Below are positions 37,051-50,700 of a stretch of DNA of 64,000 bases, one piece after another. Both the position numbers and the translations under genes were made by a program. The stretch spans positions 20,445-84,444 of the forward strand of contig JALQBC010000077.1 of NCBI GenBank assembly GCA_023375675.1. The letters are read 5' to 3'. Below the pieces are notes generated by a model, which did no database searches, was not told the origin of the DNA, and was given only the letters and a program-made list of their open reading frames with translations. Numbering within the stretch: position 1 is the first letter of the stretch; each line of letters opens with the position of its first letter. This DNA comes from Cytospora piceicola. Taxonomy: Eukaryota; Ascomycota; Sordariomycetes; Diaporthales; Cytosporaceae.

Positions 37051-37562
37051 TATTATAGTTATACTTAGAAGTAGTAGTATTATTAAAAGGTAAAAGTATA
37101 AAAGTCGGGAAAAAACGTAAAAGAAAAGTAAAAATAGAAAGAAGTATATATAAAAATATTAATACAGACTAAGGTAACCGAAACAGTACGTAAAAACGCA
37201 CGTAATAAAGAAAAGCAACAATATATCTTTTAAAAGCATACGTAATAATAAAAAGTAACTTTATATCTCCTCCCTTATCTCTTAGCATCTTTCTTATAAG
37301 TAGACTTCTATTAAGAAGTATTCAGTTAATAATATACTTAAGCTTATACCTAAATATCCTGTTTTAACTAACGCCTCTAATAACGCCTTTAAAGAACCTA
37401 AAACAACTAAACCCAACTAGTTAAAAGGGGAGGGTTCTTAAGCGCTTAGTATTACTACTACTAGCTCTACCTGTCTTACCTATATCTTTAGCTATATAGC
37501 CTTAGTAAAACGCTAATAAACGACCTAGGTAAAGCAGCTCGGTTTCTCCTCTTTACTCTTTA
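37051..37562. promoter_or_regulatory. Spacer between two divergent decayed frames
   Basis: About 0.5 kb separates the presumed 5' ends of the minus-strand and plus-strand frames, so it would have held both promoters. It has a dense run of stops before 37,380, and TTAAAAGGGGAGGG near 37,421. No specific promoter motif can be defended. Confidence 0.3.
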
Positions 37563-40500
37563 TTTTTCTTATTCCTTATCGTATCTATCTATCAGAATAC
37601 AGAACGTCGATAAACTTTTAAAAACCTAGTACTTAAAAGTAAGGGAAAGGAATAAAGTAGATTATATCTAAAGTAATTACTAAAAAAAACAAACCCTTAA
37701 AGGTTAAGGAGTAACAATAGTTACTAGTATAATAAGCAGCACGGCGAGAACAATTAGCAGTATAACGAGCAGCACGGCAAGAACAGTCAGCAGTATAACA
37801 AGCAGTACGGCGAGAACAATTAGCAGTATAATAAGCAGTACAGTAAGCAGCATAGCAGGTCTAATAAAGCTAAACTTTCTAACGAAGATTCTTCTAATTA
37901 AGATTCTTCTAATTAAGATTCTTCTAATTAAAATAAACGCTTTAATACAGGTTCTTCTAATTAAGATAAACCTTCTAATAAAAACAGACCTTTTTAAATA
38001 AAAATACTTAAGCTCTTAAGTCGTAAGCAATTGCTCTAGTAAGTATAAAACCCTAATACATTATAAAAACGCTTAATACGACAGATCACCTATATCCTAT
38101 ATACAAGACTTATCTCCTGCTTACTAGAAAGCTATAAAGACTAGAAAGAGAAATATTTTAGCCTTTATAAACACTACTATCCTTTATCGAGAACTTAGAA
38201 CATACTAAAGATATACGCATATTAGACCTAAGTAAAGCAGTAAGATTATATCTTTAGCTTAAAAAGTAACTACCTAACTAGCCTCCGGATACTTTTAGAG
38301 ATAGACCGTTTATAACTACTAACGTTAGGCCGCTTAAAGGCTAAATTTATTAGTTAAGAGGACTAACACTATAGAGATAAAATCTGTATTTACACTAGTG
38401 ATTCTGCTTTAAGGAAAATAGCCTTAGCTGTTTTTAATATAGACAGCTCTATTTACCTTACCCGGTAACCTTCCGACTTTAAACAGCCGCTAGACGTTTT
38501 TACAGTTTAACAGCTAACTCTATACCTTTAAAAGTTTATCTATACTAAAGTTAATATTACCGTAAATAATAAGATTTGTTCAGTTCTAATTTACAAAATC
38601 CCTTATATCTCTTTTACACGAGACTCGAGTACAGCCGGTATTATCTATATACTCTTCCCTCGGCTTTATACAGTTAGAAAGCATTTAACAGTTCACCTTT
38701 TAAATAAGCTATATAAGACCTTCTATAATAATCTTATTACACTAAGCTTTAAGCAGATCGGAGGCTATTTTACCTACTATGTCTATTTAAACTTTAAGGC
38801 TTTATTCGCAGCCTTAAAGGCTGCAACCGAATCGATAGGGTAAAAACAAAGACAGGCTCAAAGTTCTAATATCCATTACAGTAAAGAGAACCTGCTTTAC
38901 TTATAGTATATTATAAAGGACGCTTTACTTTAGGCTACGTCTAATGTATACTCTAATAGTTTAAGGGATAATAGGCGCCTTATATATACTAAAGATAAAA
39001 ACTCGAGTTTACTATAGCTATTCGGAGACATGATTTTACTATATAACACTAAGAATACTAAGCTTACTTATAAAAGTAATAGTATTTTAGCCGCTATCGA
39101 TAAGTTCCTTATAAAAGGCTACTAGCATTTAAACAACCTAGCAGGTAGTAATACTACTACAGCTCTAACAATACAACCACTAGATACTCGGCTACAGTAT
39201 TTTAATATTACAGCAGAGTTTTTAACTTTAAGGCCTAGCTATACAACGCTTACTAAAGCATACTACCAATATAATACTCTACTTTTCCTAAATAGATAAG
39301 TTTATAAAGCACTATTTAGCACCGAAGATTCCGATTCCGATTCCGATACAGTTTTCGAATCCGAGCCAGAGCTAAAGTCAGAGTTAAACTTCGAACCAGA
39401 GTTAGAATTAAACCCCGAACCCAATACCTAAGGTAATAGTCAGAGTTGTTAGCGCCTACTACGAATCTCTCGATCGATAATAACAAAATACCCTCTATAC
39501 CTACTTCGAGATTCTAACTATATTACCTCTAAGCTTATAAAAACAAGTCCTTTATCTAAAAGTAGCCTCTTATACATTTAGTCGTACTTAGTTTCAAAGG
39601 AAATCTTTAATATTATAAGCGTCTAGGCGTTTTAGCATAAGGGTATCTATAACCTAGGTTATAGTCCTTAGGTTTAAGTTACTATCTCTAATACTAGTTA
39701 TAAAGCTAATACTAGAGTTAAAGCAGAGAACACGCTAACCTAGTTACGTCTACGCTTAGCTAGCAACCTATAAAACCTTAAATAATTTAAGTAACGGGTT
39801 AAGCTTCAGATCGCAAGATCCTTAACCCTAAAGGTTTAAGAGGCAGAGCTGTCTTAGTTACGGCTAGTCTAGGCTAATAGCACAGAGCTTAAAAGCTTTA
39901 CTATAAAGGCTAACCGTAATCCCTTCTTTACTATTTCGTTATCGGAATTCACCCGGTTCTTATCTAACAACATTAATAAGCACCTACGCCTAATAGACTA
40001 TATTACTGCCCTCTATAACGATAAGGAAACCCTATTCGACGCTATATCGCTATACGCGATAATAATACTTACGTTATAACAGTTTATCTTATTTAAGCAT
40101 CGTCCGTTCTTTAGGTCACTTATAAAAGCTGTTACCCCTGTTATAAGTATATTTAACGGAATAGCTAGCCTTAGAATAGAATAGTCTATAACCGATAGAA
40201 GCTTTACCTTTTTCCCTTATTATAGTATTAACTAAGATAAGCTCGCCTTTAAGAAATCTCTCGCAGCCTGTATTGCTATACCTCTGTTATATAAGTATAG
40301 TAAGACTATAGTATACCGATAAAAGGCCTTTAACTCTATTTTACTCTTTAAGTCTATACTAAACCTTATTCGTAACTTTAGCATCCCGTCTTAAGAAAGT
40401 AACGAGCGTTTAATAGAAATTCTAGCTTAGCTTATTATACTATAGTATAAAGAAAACGTATTCGACGTTACGCTCGAAAAGCCCTCTCGAGCAGTTGCTA

Positions 40501-41051
40501 TAAGCTTTAACTTCACGCTTACTAATTTATAGGGCCTTATTACGAATACTAATAAGAGACAGTTTACTCTTATAACAGGCAACCGTATATCCTATAAATA
40601 TATCTCTTACTACTTTAACTAAGCTTTTACCGACGAAGAAATTACGAAAAGAGAGAAACGAAAAGGTATACTTAAAAGTCTATATCGGTTATTACTTAAT
40701 ATAGCTTCTAAAGCTATAACTAGTTATAAGTCTAGCTTTATTAAATACTTCCGGTTCTAGAATATACTTTACTAAAGATTCTTTTAACAGGTACTTACTT
40801 TCCTAAAACCAGATTAAAATAACGACGGACTATCTAATACAGTAAAGTCTTTAAGCCGCCCGGTTTTCTATACAGTAGTTCTAAAATAAGGCAAAACAGT
40901 ACTATTAAATATAAACGTTAAAGACGTTATAGTACTTACGACTAAACAGCCTAAAAACATTAAGCCGCTATAACTAAAGTATAGTATTATAAATATTAAC
41001 TCGATTAAAAAGATTATAAAGGAGCTAGGAATTCGGATGTATAAGAACTAA
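37563..41051 (+). pseudogene. Decayed long coding frame (~1,160 codons), unknown protein
   Basis: One plus-strand frame can be followed without a frameshift to TAA at 41,049-41,051; its start is unresolved. Stops are TAA/TAG. The N-terminal part has in-frame repeats: 33-bp units giving G-E-N-N-Q-Q-Y-N-E-Q-H (37,735-37,850) and 15-bp units giving D-S-S-N-Q (37,876-37,930). Then come long helical segments, for example VYSNSLRDNRRLIYTKDKNS and RLQYFNITAEFLTLRPSY. A stop-free acidic stretch with S-D-S-D-S-D and E-P-E-L follows (39,309-39,428). The last ~480 codons include YNDKETLFDAISLYAIII, TDEEITKREKRKGILK and a natural-looking end SIKKIIKELGIRMYKN. I do not recognise a family. Repeat periods divisible by three and charge pattern support coding; stop density alone does not. 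Confidence 0.5.
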
Positions 41052-41139
41052 GTACTTTCCTTAGCTTTTAGTTTTATAGAGTACTTTCTTTAGCTTTTAG
41101 TTTTATAGAGTACTTTTCTTAGCTTTTAGTTTTATAGTT
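41052..41139 (+). repeat. Three tandem 29-bp repeats
   Basis: GTACTTTCCTTAGC, GTACTTTCTTTAGC and GTACTTTTCTTAGC start at 41,052, 41,081 and 41,110, each followed by TTTTAGTTTTATAG. The array begins directly after the stop of the long decayed frame. Confidence 0.85.
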
Positions 41140-41340
41140 TATTTCAGTATTATAAAACTACTAAACTTACTATAAAATTAACCCTTAATATAAAAGCCCT
41201 TAAGTAACACAAGCCTATTCCGTAACAAATACCTACTAAGCAAGGTAATAAGAGCCTATAAGGTAACTAAAACTTATAAGGTTAAGCGGAAGTTGCTCTA
41301 AACAGGTAAGTTATTATACCCCCGGATAACCTATAATTTA

Positions 41341-43766
41341 GAATAAGAAAAAAGGTGTAAAAATCCCCTGTTTAATAAGCAAAAGGCAACTATATGCTAA
41401 TATAAGTGTAAAAGCGGGAAAAGTTTATAAGGCTAATTAAACTAAAGCTTAAATCAAAAAACAATCTATAGTGTAAGTCTTTCGAATACTCGCTATAAGG
41501 TTCAGACATATAGATCCTCTTCTATACCTTAAGAGGTAGAAGATAAGAAATCTAAGTAATAAACAGCTTACCCTTAGCAGATTGTAGCGATAAGGCTACT
41601 CTACAGCTTATAAAACCGTTTTATAAAGTATTTAACCTTGCTCGAGTTTAAATTATAATATACGAATTACTACCGTTTACTTTAAGACTGGTAGATTAAT
41701 CGCCTGCTAAGGTATAAAGCCGAAGCCTATTCTTAAAGCTATTACGACTTTCTAGTATAGATTCTAACTTAAAAGCGTTTAGTTATTATCTAGCTATAGA
41801 AACCTTAAGCCTAAAAGAGCAGCTTATTAACAACCTTTAGCAGGTAGATATCTCTTATTACTATTTACTTAAAAGTTAGCTATTAGCTAGTCGTTTATAA
41901 AACCGATCTAGCAACCTTTATAAGCTATTAAACCCGAGCTTAAATTAAAAGACAATTTATAGTATAGGTTTTCCGAATACTTGCTATAAAGTTTAGACTC
42001 TGTTCCTAGCTAAAATTAAAGAATAATCTGTAATAACAGGTTTTTTAAAGCCGCTATAAGCTGCTAAATTATAAGGTAGCTACGGTACTCTAAGTATAGC
42101 TATTTAACGTTCCTTAAAGGTAAGCTATCGCCTATTACTCTTTACTTTAGAATTAGCTATTAGCTAGTCGCTTATAACGCCGATCTAGTAGCTTTTATAA
42201 GCTATTAAACTTAAGCTTAAATTAAAAGATAATCTATAGTATAAGTCTTCCGAATACTCGTTATAAGGTTTAGACTCTGTTTCTAGCTAAAATTAAAGAA
42301 TAATCTGTAGTAATAGGTTTTTCGAAGCCGCTATAAGCTACTAAATTATAAGGTAGCTACGGTATACCAGGTATAGCTATTTAGCGTTCTTTAAAGGCGG
42401 GTATTACCTGTTACCCTTTCGAAAAAGAGCCTATACTAGTATAACTAACGTTTTCTACTAACGTAAGCCGTTTAAACGGCTACGTTTATAAGGTTAAAAC
42501 CTACTATAAATCCCCTATAACCGAAACTCTTAATCTACTAAGCTATTTAAAAGACTATATAACAGGAACCGTTTAAGATACGAGACCTGTTTATAACGCT
42601 ACGACCGTAAAGCTGTATACTATAAACGCTTAGTTTAAAAAAGGCAGAGCTAGTAGGTTAGAATACCGCTACGCTTAAGATTTATTTAAGCTATCGTTAC
42701 TATATACTACCTAGGTCTTATTACTACTATAATTATATACTCGGAAAGTACGACCGGCTATAGCTAGAAAGGGATAAGCTATAACCACGTACTAACTTTT
42801 AGTACTTAGAAAGCAGTATATCTTATAAACAGAAGGCTCTTCGGCCTAAAAACGGGGTGCTTAGTAAACTAAACAGCCTCCCCTAAGTTATTAAAAGATA
42901 TATTATAGTAGGCGTAACTTAGTCGTAGTTTAAAGTTAAGCTTTTTCTAAAGCCCTTTTAGTTACCTCTTTTATAATCCCTCCGATATAAGTTTACCTCG
43001 TAGCACGTTATAGTAGGCTTTAATATATGTTTACGTAAGCTAATAAATTTATTTATATAGGTAATCGAAAAAATCGACTTACGTATACTAAACTTATCTC
43101 CCGGTATACACGTACCGGCTATACTTCGGGGAAATCTATACGGTCTATATCTAAGTAATATATATAACTTAGATAAAGGGCTACCTAAAAACAGCGCTAG
43201 GTAAAAGTAACGCCTTTTAATTAGTAAGGCCGGGGCTACTAGAAGTACTATTATAAGGTATATTAACTACTACTAAATCTATCACAGGCTGTATTATTCT
43301 ATTAAAGATAGTATTACAGGCAGTACTAACCACTGCTAAATCTATTATAAGTCTATTAAAAGTAATATTACAAGCAGCGTTAACTACTACTAAATACCTG
43401 CTATTAATTAGTATCAGGTCTCTAAACCCCTTATAATATAAGTACTAAACCCCTTATTAAACTACCTAAAATTATATACTGTTATTTAAAAGGGCTATTC
43501 TAATACACCCTCTTATAGTCCCTCCGATATAAGTTTACCTCGTAGTACGCTACGGTAGGCTTTAATACGTGTTTACGTAGGCCGATAAATTTATTTATAT
43601 AGGCAATCGAAAAAATCGACTTACGTATACTAAACTTATCTCTTAGTATATATATACTAGCGATAGTTTAGTAAAAATAGATCGATTTTATAGCTAAGGT
43701 ATATATAATACTTAAATAAGCGTAAGGATACTAATTCCTTAAAGGCCTTAACTGCTTACTTACTAT
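41341..43766 (-). mobile_element. Inverted, truncated internal element, copy E
   Basis: The reverse complement starts with the satellite/element junction at 43,766. It carries cores (seen here as GTAATCGAAAAAATCGAC) near 43,065 and 43,605, and 54/63-bp repeats at about 43,230-43,420. It continues as copy B up to the equivalent of about B 24,050, then closes with a version of the unit terminus (inverted AAACTTTTCCCGC near 41,420). The 3' coding frame is missing. Its orientation is opposite to copies A-D. Confidence 0.55.
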
Positions 43767-45835
43767 ATTCTAGCGTAGATTAATATCTATAAAGCCTACT
43801 AAATTAATTCTAACACGTTAAAGTAGCAGGAAGGCATTAAAATTTAGGTTTAAAAAAATCTAATAGATAAGTTTATATTTAAGTTAAATATTTAACTTAG
43901 ATTAGCACGAGTATACTTACCTTAAACTTTAAAAGTATACTTATCTTAAACTGTTACCTAATATACTTAAAGCCCTTCTCTCTATATTCTAGCGTAAATT
44001 AGCATTTATAAAGCCTGCTAGATTAATTCTAAGGTATGAAAGTGCCGGGAAGGCATTAAAATATAGGTTTAAAAAAATCTAACAGATAAGTCTGTATCTA
44101 AACACGAGTATACTTACCTTAGACTTTAAAAGTATACTTACCTTAAACTATAAAAGTATACTTACCTTAGACTATAAAAGTATACTTACCCTAGACTATA
44201 AAAGTATACTTACCTTAAACTTTAAAAGTATACTTACTCTAGACTATTACCTAGCATACTTAAAGCCCCTCCCTCTGTATTCTAGCGTAGATTAGCATCT
44301 ATAAAGCTTACCAGATTAATTTTAAGGCTTAAAAGTACCGGGAAGGCACTAAAATATAAGTTTAAAAAAATCTAACGGATAGGTCTGTATCTAAACACAA
44401 GTATACTTACCTTAAACTTTAAAAGTATACTTACCTTAAACTATAAAAGTATACTTACCTTAAACTATAAAAGTATACTTACCCTAGACTATAAAAGTAT
44501 ACTTACCTTAAACTATAAAAGTATACTTACCCTAGACTATAAAAGTATACTTACCTTAAACTGTAAAAGTATACTTACCTTAGACTATAAAAGTATACTT
44601 ACTCTAAACTTTAAAAGTATACTTACCCTAGACTTTAAAAGTATACTTACTCTAAACTGTTACCTAGTATACTTAAGGCCCCTCCCTTTATATTCTAGCG
44701 TAGATTAGTATTAATAGAGCCTGTTAGATTAATTCTAAGGCGTAAAAATGCCGGTAAAGTATTAAAATATAGGTTTAAAAAAATCTGACGGATAGGTCTG
44801 TATTTAGGTAAAATATTTAACTTAGATTAGCACGAGTATACTTACCTTAAACTTTAAAAGTATACTTTTCTTAAACCGTTACCTAGTATACTTAAAGCCC
44901 CTCCCTTTGTATTCTAGCGTAGATTAGTATCTATAGAGCCTGCTAGATTAATTTTAGGGCGTAAAAGTGCCGGTAAGGTATTAAAATATAGGTTTAAAAA
45001 AATTTAACGGATAGGTCTGTATCTAGGTTATATATTTAACCTAGATTAACATAAGTATACTTACCTTAGACTTTAAAAGTATACTTACTTTAAACTTTTA
45101 CCTAGTATACTTAAAGCCCCTTCTACTATATTCTATCGTAGATTAGCATCTATAAAACCTACTAGATTAATTCTAGCGCGTTTAAGTAGCGGGAAGGCAC
45201 TAAAATTTAGGTTTAAAATAATCTAACGGATAGGTCTGTATCTAGGTTATATATTTAACCTAGATTAGTATAAGTATACTTACCTTAGACTTTAAAAGTA
45301 TACTTACCTTAAACTTTTACCTAGTATACTTAAGGCCCCTTCTACTGTATTCTAGCGTAGATTAGCATTTATAAAGCCTGCTAGATTAATTCTATAGCGT
45401 AAAAGTGTCGGGAAGGTATTAAAATATAGGTTTAAAAAAATCTAACAGATAAGTCTATATTTAAGTTATATATTTAACTTAGATTAGCATAAGTATACTT
45501 ACCTTAAACTTTAAAAGTATACTTACTTTAAACTTTAAAAGTATACTTACTTTAAACTTTAAAAGTATACTTACTTTAAACTATAAAAGTATACTTACTT
45601 TAAACTATAAAAGTATACTTACTTTAAACTTAAAAAGTATATATACTTTAAACTATAAAATTATACTTACTTTAACTTTTACTTAATATACTTAAAGCCT
45701 TTTTTAAAGCCCTTCCCTTTATATTTTAACGTAAATTAGTTTATAAAGCCTATTAAATTAATTCTAGTATATAAAAGTAGCAGGAAGGTATTAAAATCTA
45801 AGTTTAAAAAAACCTAACAGATAGGTTTTTATACC
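43767..45835 (-). repeat. Satellite block S5, inverted
   Basis: The same 24-bp and about 219-bp units are read on the minus strand (AAAAGTATACTTACCTTA on the plus strand). It becomes more AT-rich toward 45,600-45,700, near the next structure. Confidence 0.85.
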
Positions 45836-46365
45836 TTTAATTAAGAAGGTTAATGTTTATTTTATAAAGCAGGCGAGTATATAGAAAGTTATTGCTTTTA
45901 AAATTTATACTACCTGTTTTTAATTCTAATTAGCTTTAAATTATAATTATACTAATTCGCTATAGCACCTGTTTAAAGGATCTAATTAGCTGTAAAAAGC
46001 AGTGATTTTAGCTATAGAATAGCTAAAAGAACTAAAGATTATAAAGCCTTTTAATACCTGCCGGAAGACTTATAGTTACTTTAAAACCTAGCTTATAATA
46101 AAGCTTACGATAAAACCTTTTATAGAAGAACTAAAATACACGCCTAATTTTTAATCCGATTAAAACGTAGTTACTTAAATCTAAATCTGTAGAATAAAGG
46201 CTATTAAAGGGTATACTTAATTAAATCGTAGCTGTTAAAGTAAGCTTACTATTAAAGCTAATAGTTTTAATTCTTTAAGTTTTTAAGGTTTTTAACTTAA
46301 ACCTTAGCCCTTCTTTTCTTTTCTATTTACCGAAGGTTTATATAAGCCTTTAAATTCGAAATAAG
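45836..46365 (+). repeat. Module Y, left arm of the palindromic structure
   Basis: It begins TTAAGAAGGTTAATGTTTAT, and its reverse complement is found at 48,376-49,155. A degraded copy lies at 8,712-8,980. No coding frame was recognised. Confidence 0.7.
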
Positions 46366-46555
46366 TTAATAACTAAAGAACAGCGGTAAAACCGCCTGCC
46401 GAGAAGGCCTTCCGTTAAGAAGGATTAGAATCTTAATAGCTACTTAGGTAGATAGTTAGATACGCCGCTTAAGCTGCTCCGGATCTAATAGAGTAACGCC
46501 CTTCGGGCGTTACTTTATTATATCCTTTATAGCTTTAAGCGGCGAAATAATTAAC
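46366..46555 (+). repeat. Module Z with a 16-bp hairpin, left end of the array
   Basis: It starts at CTAAAGAACAGCGGTAAAAC and carries a stem-loop in which 46,486-46,501 pairs with 46,505-46,520 over 16 positions (one G-T pair) around a TTC loop. The core is AGTAACGCCC-TTC-GGGCGTTACT. Copies lie inverted at 51,106-51,310 and direct at 63,505-63,690. Every copy borders a CTTA/TAAG array. Confidence 0.75.
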
Positions 46556-46840
46556 TAACTAACTAACTTATTAGCTACTTTATTAACTAACTTATTAGCT
46601 AACTTAATTATTAACTTATATATTTACTTACTTACTTATTACTTAATAACTAACTAACTACTTAACTAGCTAACTTACTAACTAACTTACTTACTTACCT
46701 ACCTACCTACTTACTTACCTACTTACTTACTTACTTACTTAATAGTTAAGTTACTAAATAGCTTATATACTAACTTACTTATTTACTTAACAATTAAATA
46801 CTTAAACTACTAGCTATTTTATTAACTACTTTATTAGCTA

Positions 46841-46877
<37 letters not shown>

Positions 46878-47271
46878 ATTACGTACTTAGTTACCTACTT
46901 ACTTACTTATTAACTTACTTACTTACTTACTAACTTACTTACTAACTTACTTAATTACTTAATAATTAACTAGCTAAGTTACTAGCTACTTTACTAGCTA
47001 ACTTACTAGCTAACTTACTTACTTATTTACTTATTAACTTACTTACTAACTTAGTAACTTAATTACTTACTTACTAACTTACTTATTTACTATTTAACTT
47101 ACTTACTTATTTATATTATAACTAACTAATAAACTTACTTTTTTCTTTACTTACTTAATAATTAAATAACTAAATTACTAGCTACTTTACTAACTACTTT
47201 ATAAATTAATTTACTAGCTGATATACTAGCTAGTATACTAGCTAACGTACTAGCTAACTTACTTACTTACC

Positions 47272-47302
<31 letters not shown>

Positions 47303-48059
47303 CTACTTACTTACTTACCTACTTACTTACTTACTTACTTAATAGCTAACTTACTAAATAGCTTACTTACTTACTTAATAGCTAACTTACTAAATAGCTT
47401 ACTTACTTACTTATATACTTACTTACTTATTTACTTACGTAATAGCTAATTTACTTACTAGTTAACTTACTAGTTAACTTACTTATTTACTTACTTACTA
47501 TTTAACTTACTTACTATTTAACTTACTTACTTATTTACTTACTTACTTATAGTTTTACTTATTTACTTATATATTTACTTAATTAATAGCTAACGTACTT
47601 ATAAACTTACTTACTTATATACTTATATACTTACTTATTTATATACTTATTAGCTAATATATATACTAGCTAATTTATTTACTAACTAATATACTAGCTA
47701 ACTTAATAACTAACCCACTTATATACTAATTAACTAACTTATTTATTTACTTATTTACTTATTTCTTTACTTACTTACTTTTAATTTAACTACTTTTTAA
47801 TTTACTTACTTACTTACTTACTAGCTACTATATTAACTACTTTACTAGCTAATTTACTAGCTAACTTAATAGCTAACATACTAACTAACTTACTAGCTAA
47901 CTTACTAACTAACTAACTTACTAACTTACTTACTTAATAGCTAACTTACTAACTAACTTACTAGCTAACTTACTAACTAACTAACTAACTTACTTACTTA
48001 CTTACTTACTTCTTTACTTACTTAATAGCTAATTTACTTACTAGCTAATTTACTAGCGA

Positions 48060-48093
<34 letters not shown>

Positions 48094-48348
48094 CTCCTTA
48101 CTTACTTACTTACCTACTTACTTACTTACCTACTTACTAACTTTTTTACTTATTTAATAGCGAATTTACTTACTAGCTAACTTACTAACTAACTTACTAA
48201 TTAAATTACTAACTAACTTACTAACTAACTTACTAATTAACTTACTAACTAACTTACTAACTAACTAACTTACTTACTTACTTACTTACTTACTTACCTA
48301 CTTACTTACTTATTCACTTACTTACTTATTTACTTATTTAATAGCGAA

Positions 48349-48375
<27 letters not shown>
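46556..48375 (+). repeat. (CTTA)n/(CTAA)n microsatellite array, 1.8 kb
   Basis: It is made of CTTA tetramers with interspersed CTAG-CTAA-CTTA units and occasional ACCT variants. Large-scale units such as TTAATAGCTAACTTACTAA recur, so the array is hierarchical, not a simple run. Confidence 0.9.
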
Positions 48376-48380
<5 letters not shown>

Positions 48381-49155
48381 ATTCGAATCTAAAGGCTTAT
48401 ATAAGCCTTCGGTAAAGAAGAAAGGAAGGAAAGGCTAGGGTTTAGGTTAAGAACTTAAGAAACTTAAGAAACGTAAGGAATTAGAACTATTAGTTTTAAT
48501 AGTAAGCCTACCTTAAGGGCTACGATTTAATTAAATATACTGTTTAATAGCCCTTTTTCTATAGATTTAGATTTATGTTGATTTTATTTAATAGAACTAA
48601 AACTCGAGCGTGCATCTTAGCATAAACCTAAAGGCCTAGGTAAGTAAAGAGGAAGGGAAAGGCTAAGGTTCGGGTTAAGAACTTTAAGAACCTATAGAAT
48701 TAAAACTGTTAGCTTTAATACTAAGCCTACCTTAAGGGCTACGATTTAATTAAATATACCGTTTAATAGCCCTTTTTCTACAGATTCAGATTTAAGTAAC
48801 TGCTTTTTAATCGGATTAAAACTCAGGCGTGCATCTTAGTTCTTCTGTAGAAGGTCTTATCGTAAGCCTTATCGTAATCGGCCTTATCGTAAGCCTTAAA
48901 GTGACCGTAAGCCTTCCGGCAGGCATTAAAGGCCTTATAATTACTAGTGCATTTAGTTACAGAACGACTAAAATCACTACTTTTAACAGCTAATCAGATC
49001 CTTTAAATAAGTGCTATAGCGAATTAGTATGATTGTAATTTAAAGCTAATTAAAATTAAAAACAGGTGGCATATATCTTAAAGGTAACAATTTTTCTATA
49101 TACTCGCCTGCCTTATAAAACAAACATTAACCTTCTTAACAGAAAGCATTAAATT
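48376..49155 (-). repeat. Module Y, inverted arm, with an internal duplication
   Basis: The reverse complement matches 45,836-46,365. It contains a tandem duplication of about 219 bp (GCGTGCATCTTAG at 48,608 and 48,827) which the left arm does not show. CA and TG are relatively frequent, so it is less mutated than the left arm. Confidence 0.7.
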
Positions 49156-49899
49156 AGCTAGTAAGTAAGTAAGTAGGTAGGTAAGTAAGTAAATACGTAA
49201 GTAAGTAAGTAAGTAAGTAAGTAAGTTAGTTAAAAAGTTAGCTATTAACTTAGCTATTTAATTAACTAGTAAATAAGTAAATAAATAAGTAAGAAAGTAA
49301 GTAGATAAATAAGTTAGCTAATAAGTTAGTTAATAAAGTACTTAGTAAGTTAGCTAGTTAATTATTAAGTAAGTAATTAAGTAAGTTAATAAGTAAGTAA
49401 GTAAGTAAAAAAGTAAGTAAAGAAGTAAGTAAGTAAGTAAGTAAGTAAGTAGGTAAGTAAGTAAGTAAGTAAGTAAGTAAGTTAGTTAGTAAGTTACTTA
49501 ATAAAGTAGTTATTAAAGTAGTTAGTATTATAATATATTAAAATAATAATAGTAAAGCTATAATTCTAATATAATATAAGCATTTTACTTAAAAAGAAAA
49601 AGAAGGCTTAAGTATAATTAAACTCTTTTAATAGAAAGTTTAAATACTAAAGTATAATAAAGCTTAATTAAATACTTAGTTTATATATAAGCATATTAAG
49701 TTAAGTAACCTTTAAGTTTATACTATTATATTATAACTAGTAATTTAGTTATTTAAGTATTAAGTAAGTAAGTAAGTAACTAAGTAAGTTAGTTAATAAG
49801 TAAGTAGATAAATAAGTAAATTAAAAGTAAGTAAGTAAGTAAATAAGTAAATAAATAAGTTACTTAGTTAGTAAATAAGCTAGTAAATAAGCTAGTAAA

Positions 49900-49932
<33 letters not shown>

Positions 49933-50662
49933 TAGTAAGTTAGTTAATAAGTTAGTTAGTAAGTTAGTTAGTAAGTTAGCTAATAAGTTAGCTAGTTAGT
50001 TATTAAGTAAGTAAGTATATAAGTAAGTATATTAGCTAATATATTAGCTAGTTAGTTATTAAGTAATAAGTAAGTAAGTTAATAAGTAAAGTAGCTAGTA
50101 AGTTAATTAGTTAGTTAGCTAGTAAGTTAGCTAGTAAGTTAGCTAGTAAGTAAATTAGCTATTAAGTATATAAATATATAAGTAAGTAAATAAGTAAGTA
50201 AGTAAGCTATTTAGTAAGTAAGCTATTAAGTAAGTAACTAAGTAAGTAAGTAGGTAAGTAAGTAAGTAAGTAAGTTAATAAGTTAGTTAGTAAGTTAGCT
50301 AGTAAGTAAATTCGGTATTAAATAAGTAAATAAGTAAGTAAGTAAGTTAGCTAATAAGTAAATTCGCTATTAAATAAGTAAATAACTAAATAAGTAAGTA
50401 AGTAGGTAAGTAAGTAAGTAAATAAATAAGTAAGTAAGTAAGTTAGTTACTTAATAAATAAGCTATTAAATATATAAATAAGTAAGTAAATAAGTAAGTA
50501 AATAAGTAAGTAAATAAGTAAGTAAATAAGTAAGTAAATAAGTAAGTAAATAAGTAAGTAAATAAGTAAGTAAGTAAGTAAGTAAGTAAGTTACTTTATA
50601 AGTTAGTTAGTAAGTTAGCTAGTAAGTAACTTTACTATTAAATTAGTAAATAAGTAATTAAA

Positions 50663-50700
<38 letters not shown>

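Noticed and set aside
46366..46555. tRNA or rRNA fragment, because of GC-rich hairpins
   Set aside because: No cloverleaf, T-loop or rRNA signature; the hairpin fits a repeat terminus shared by three copies.
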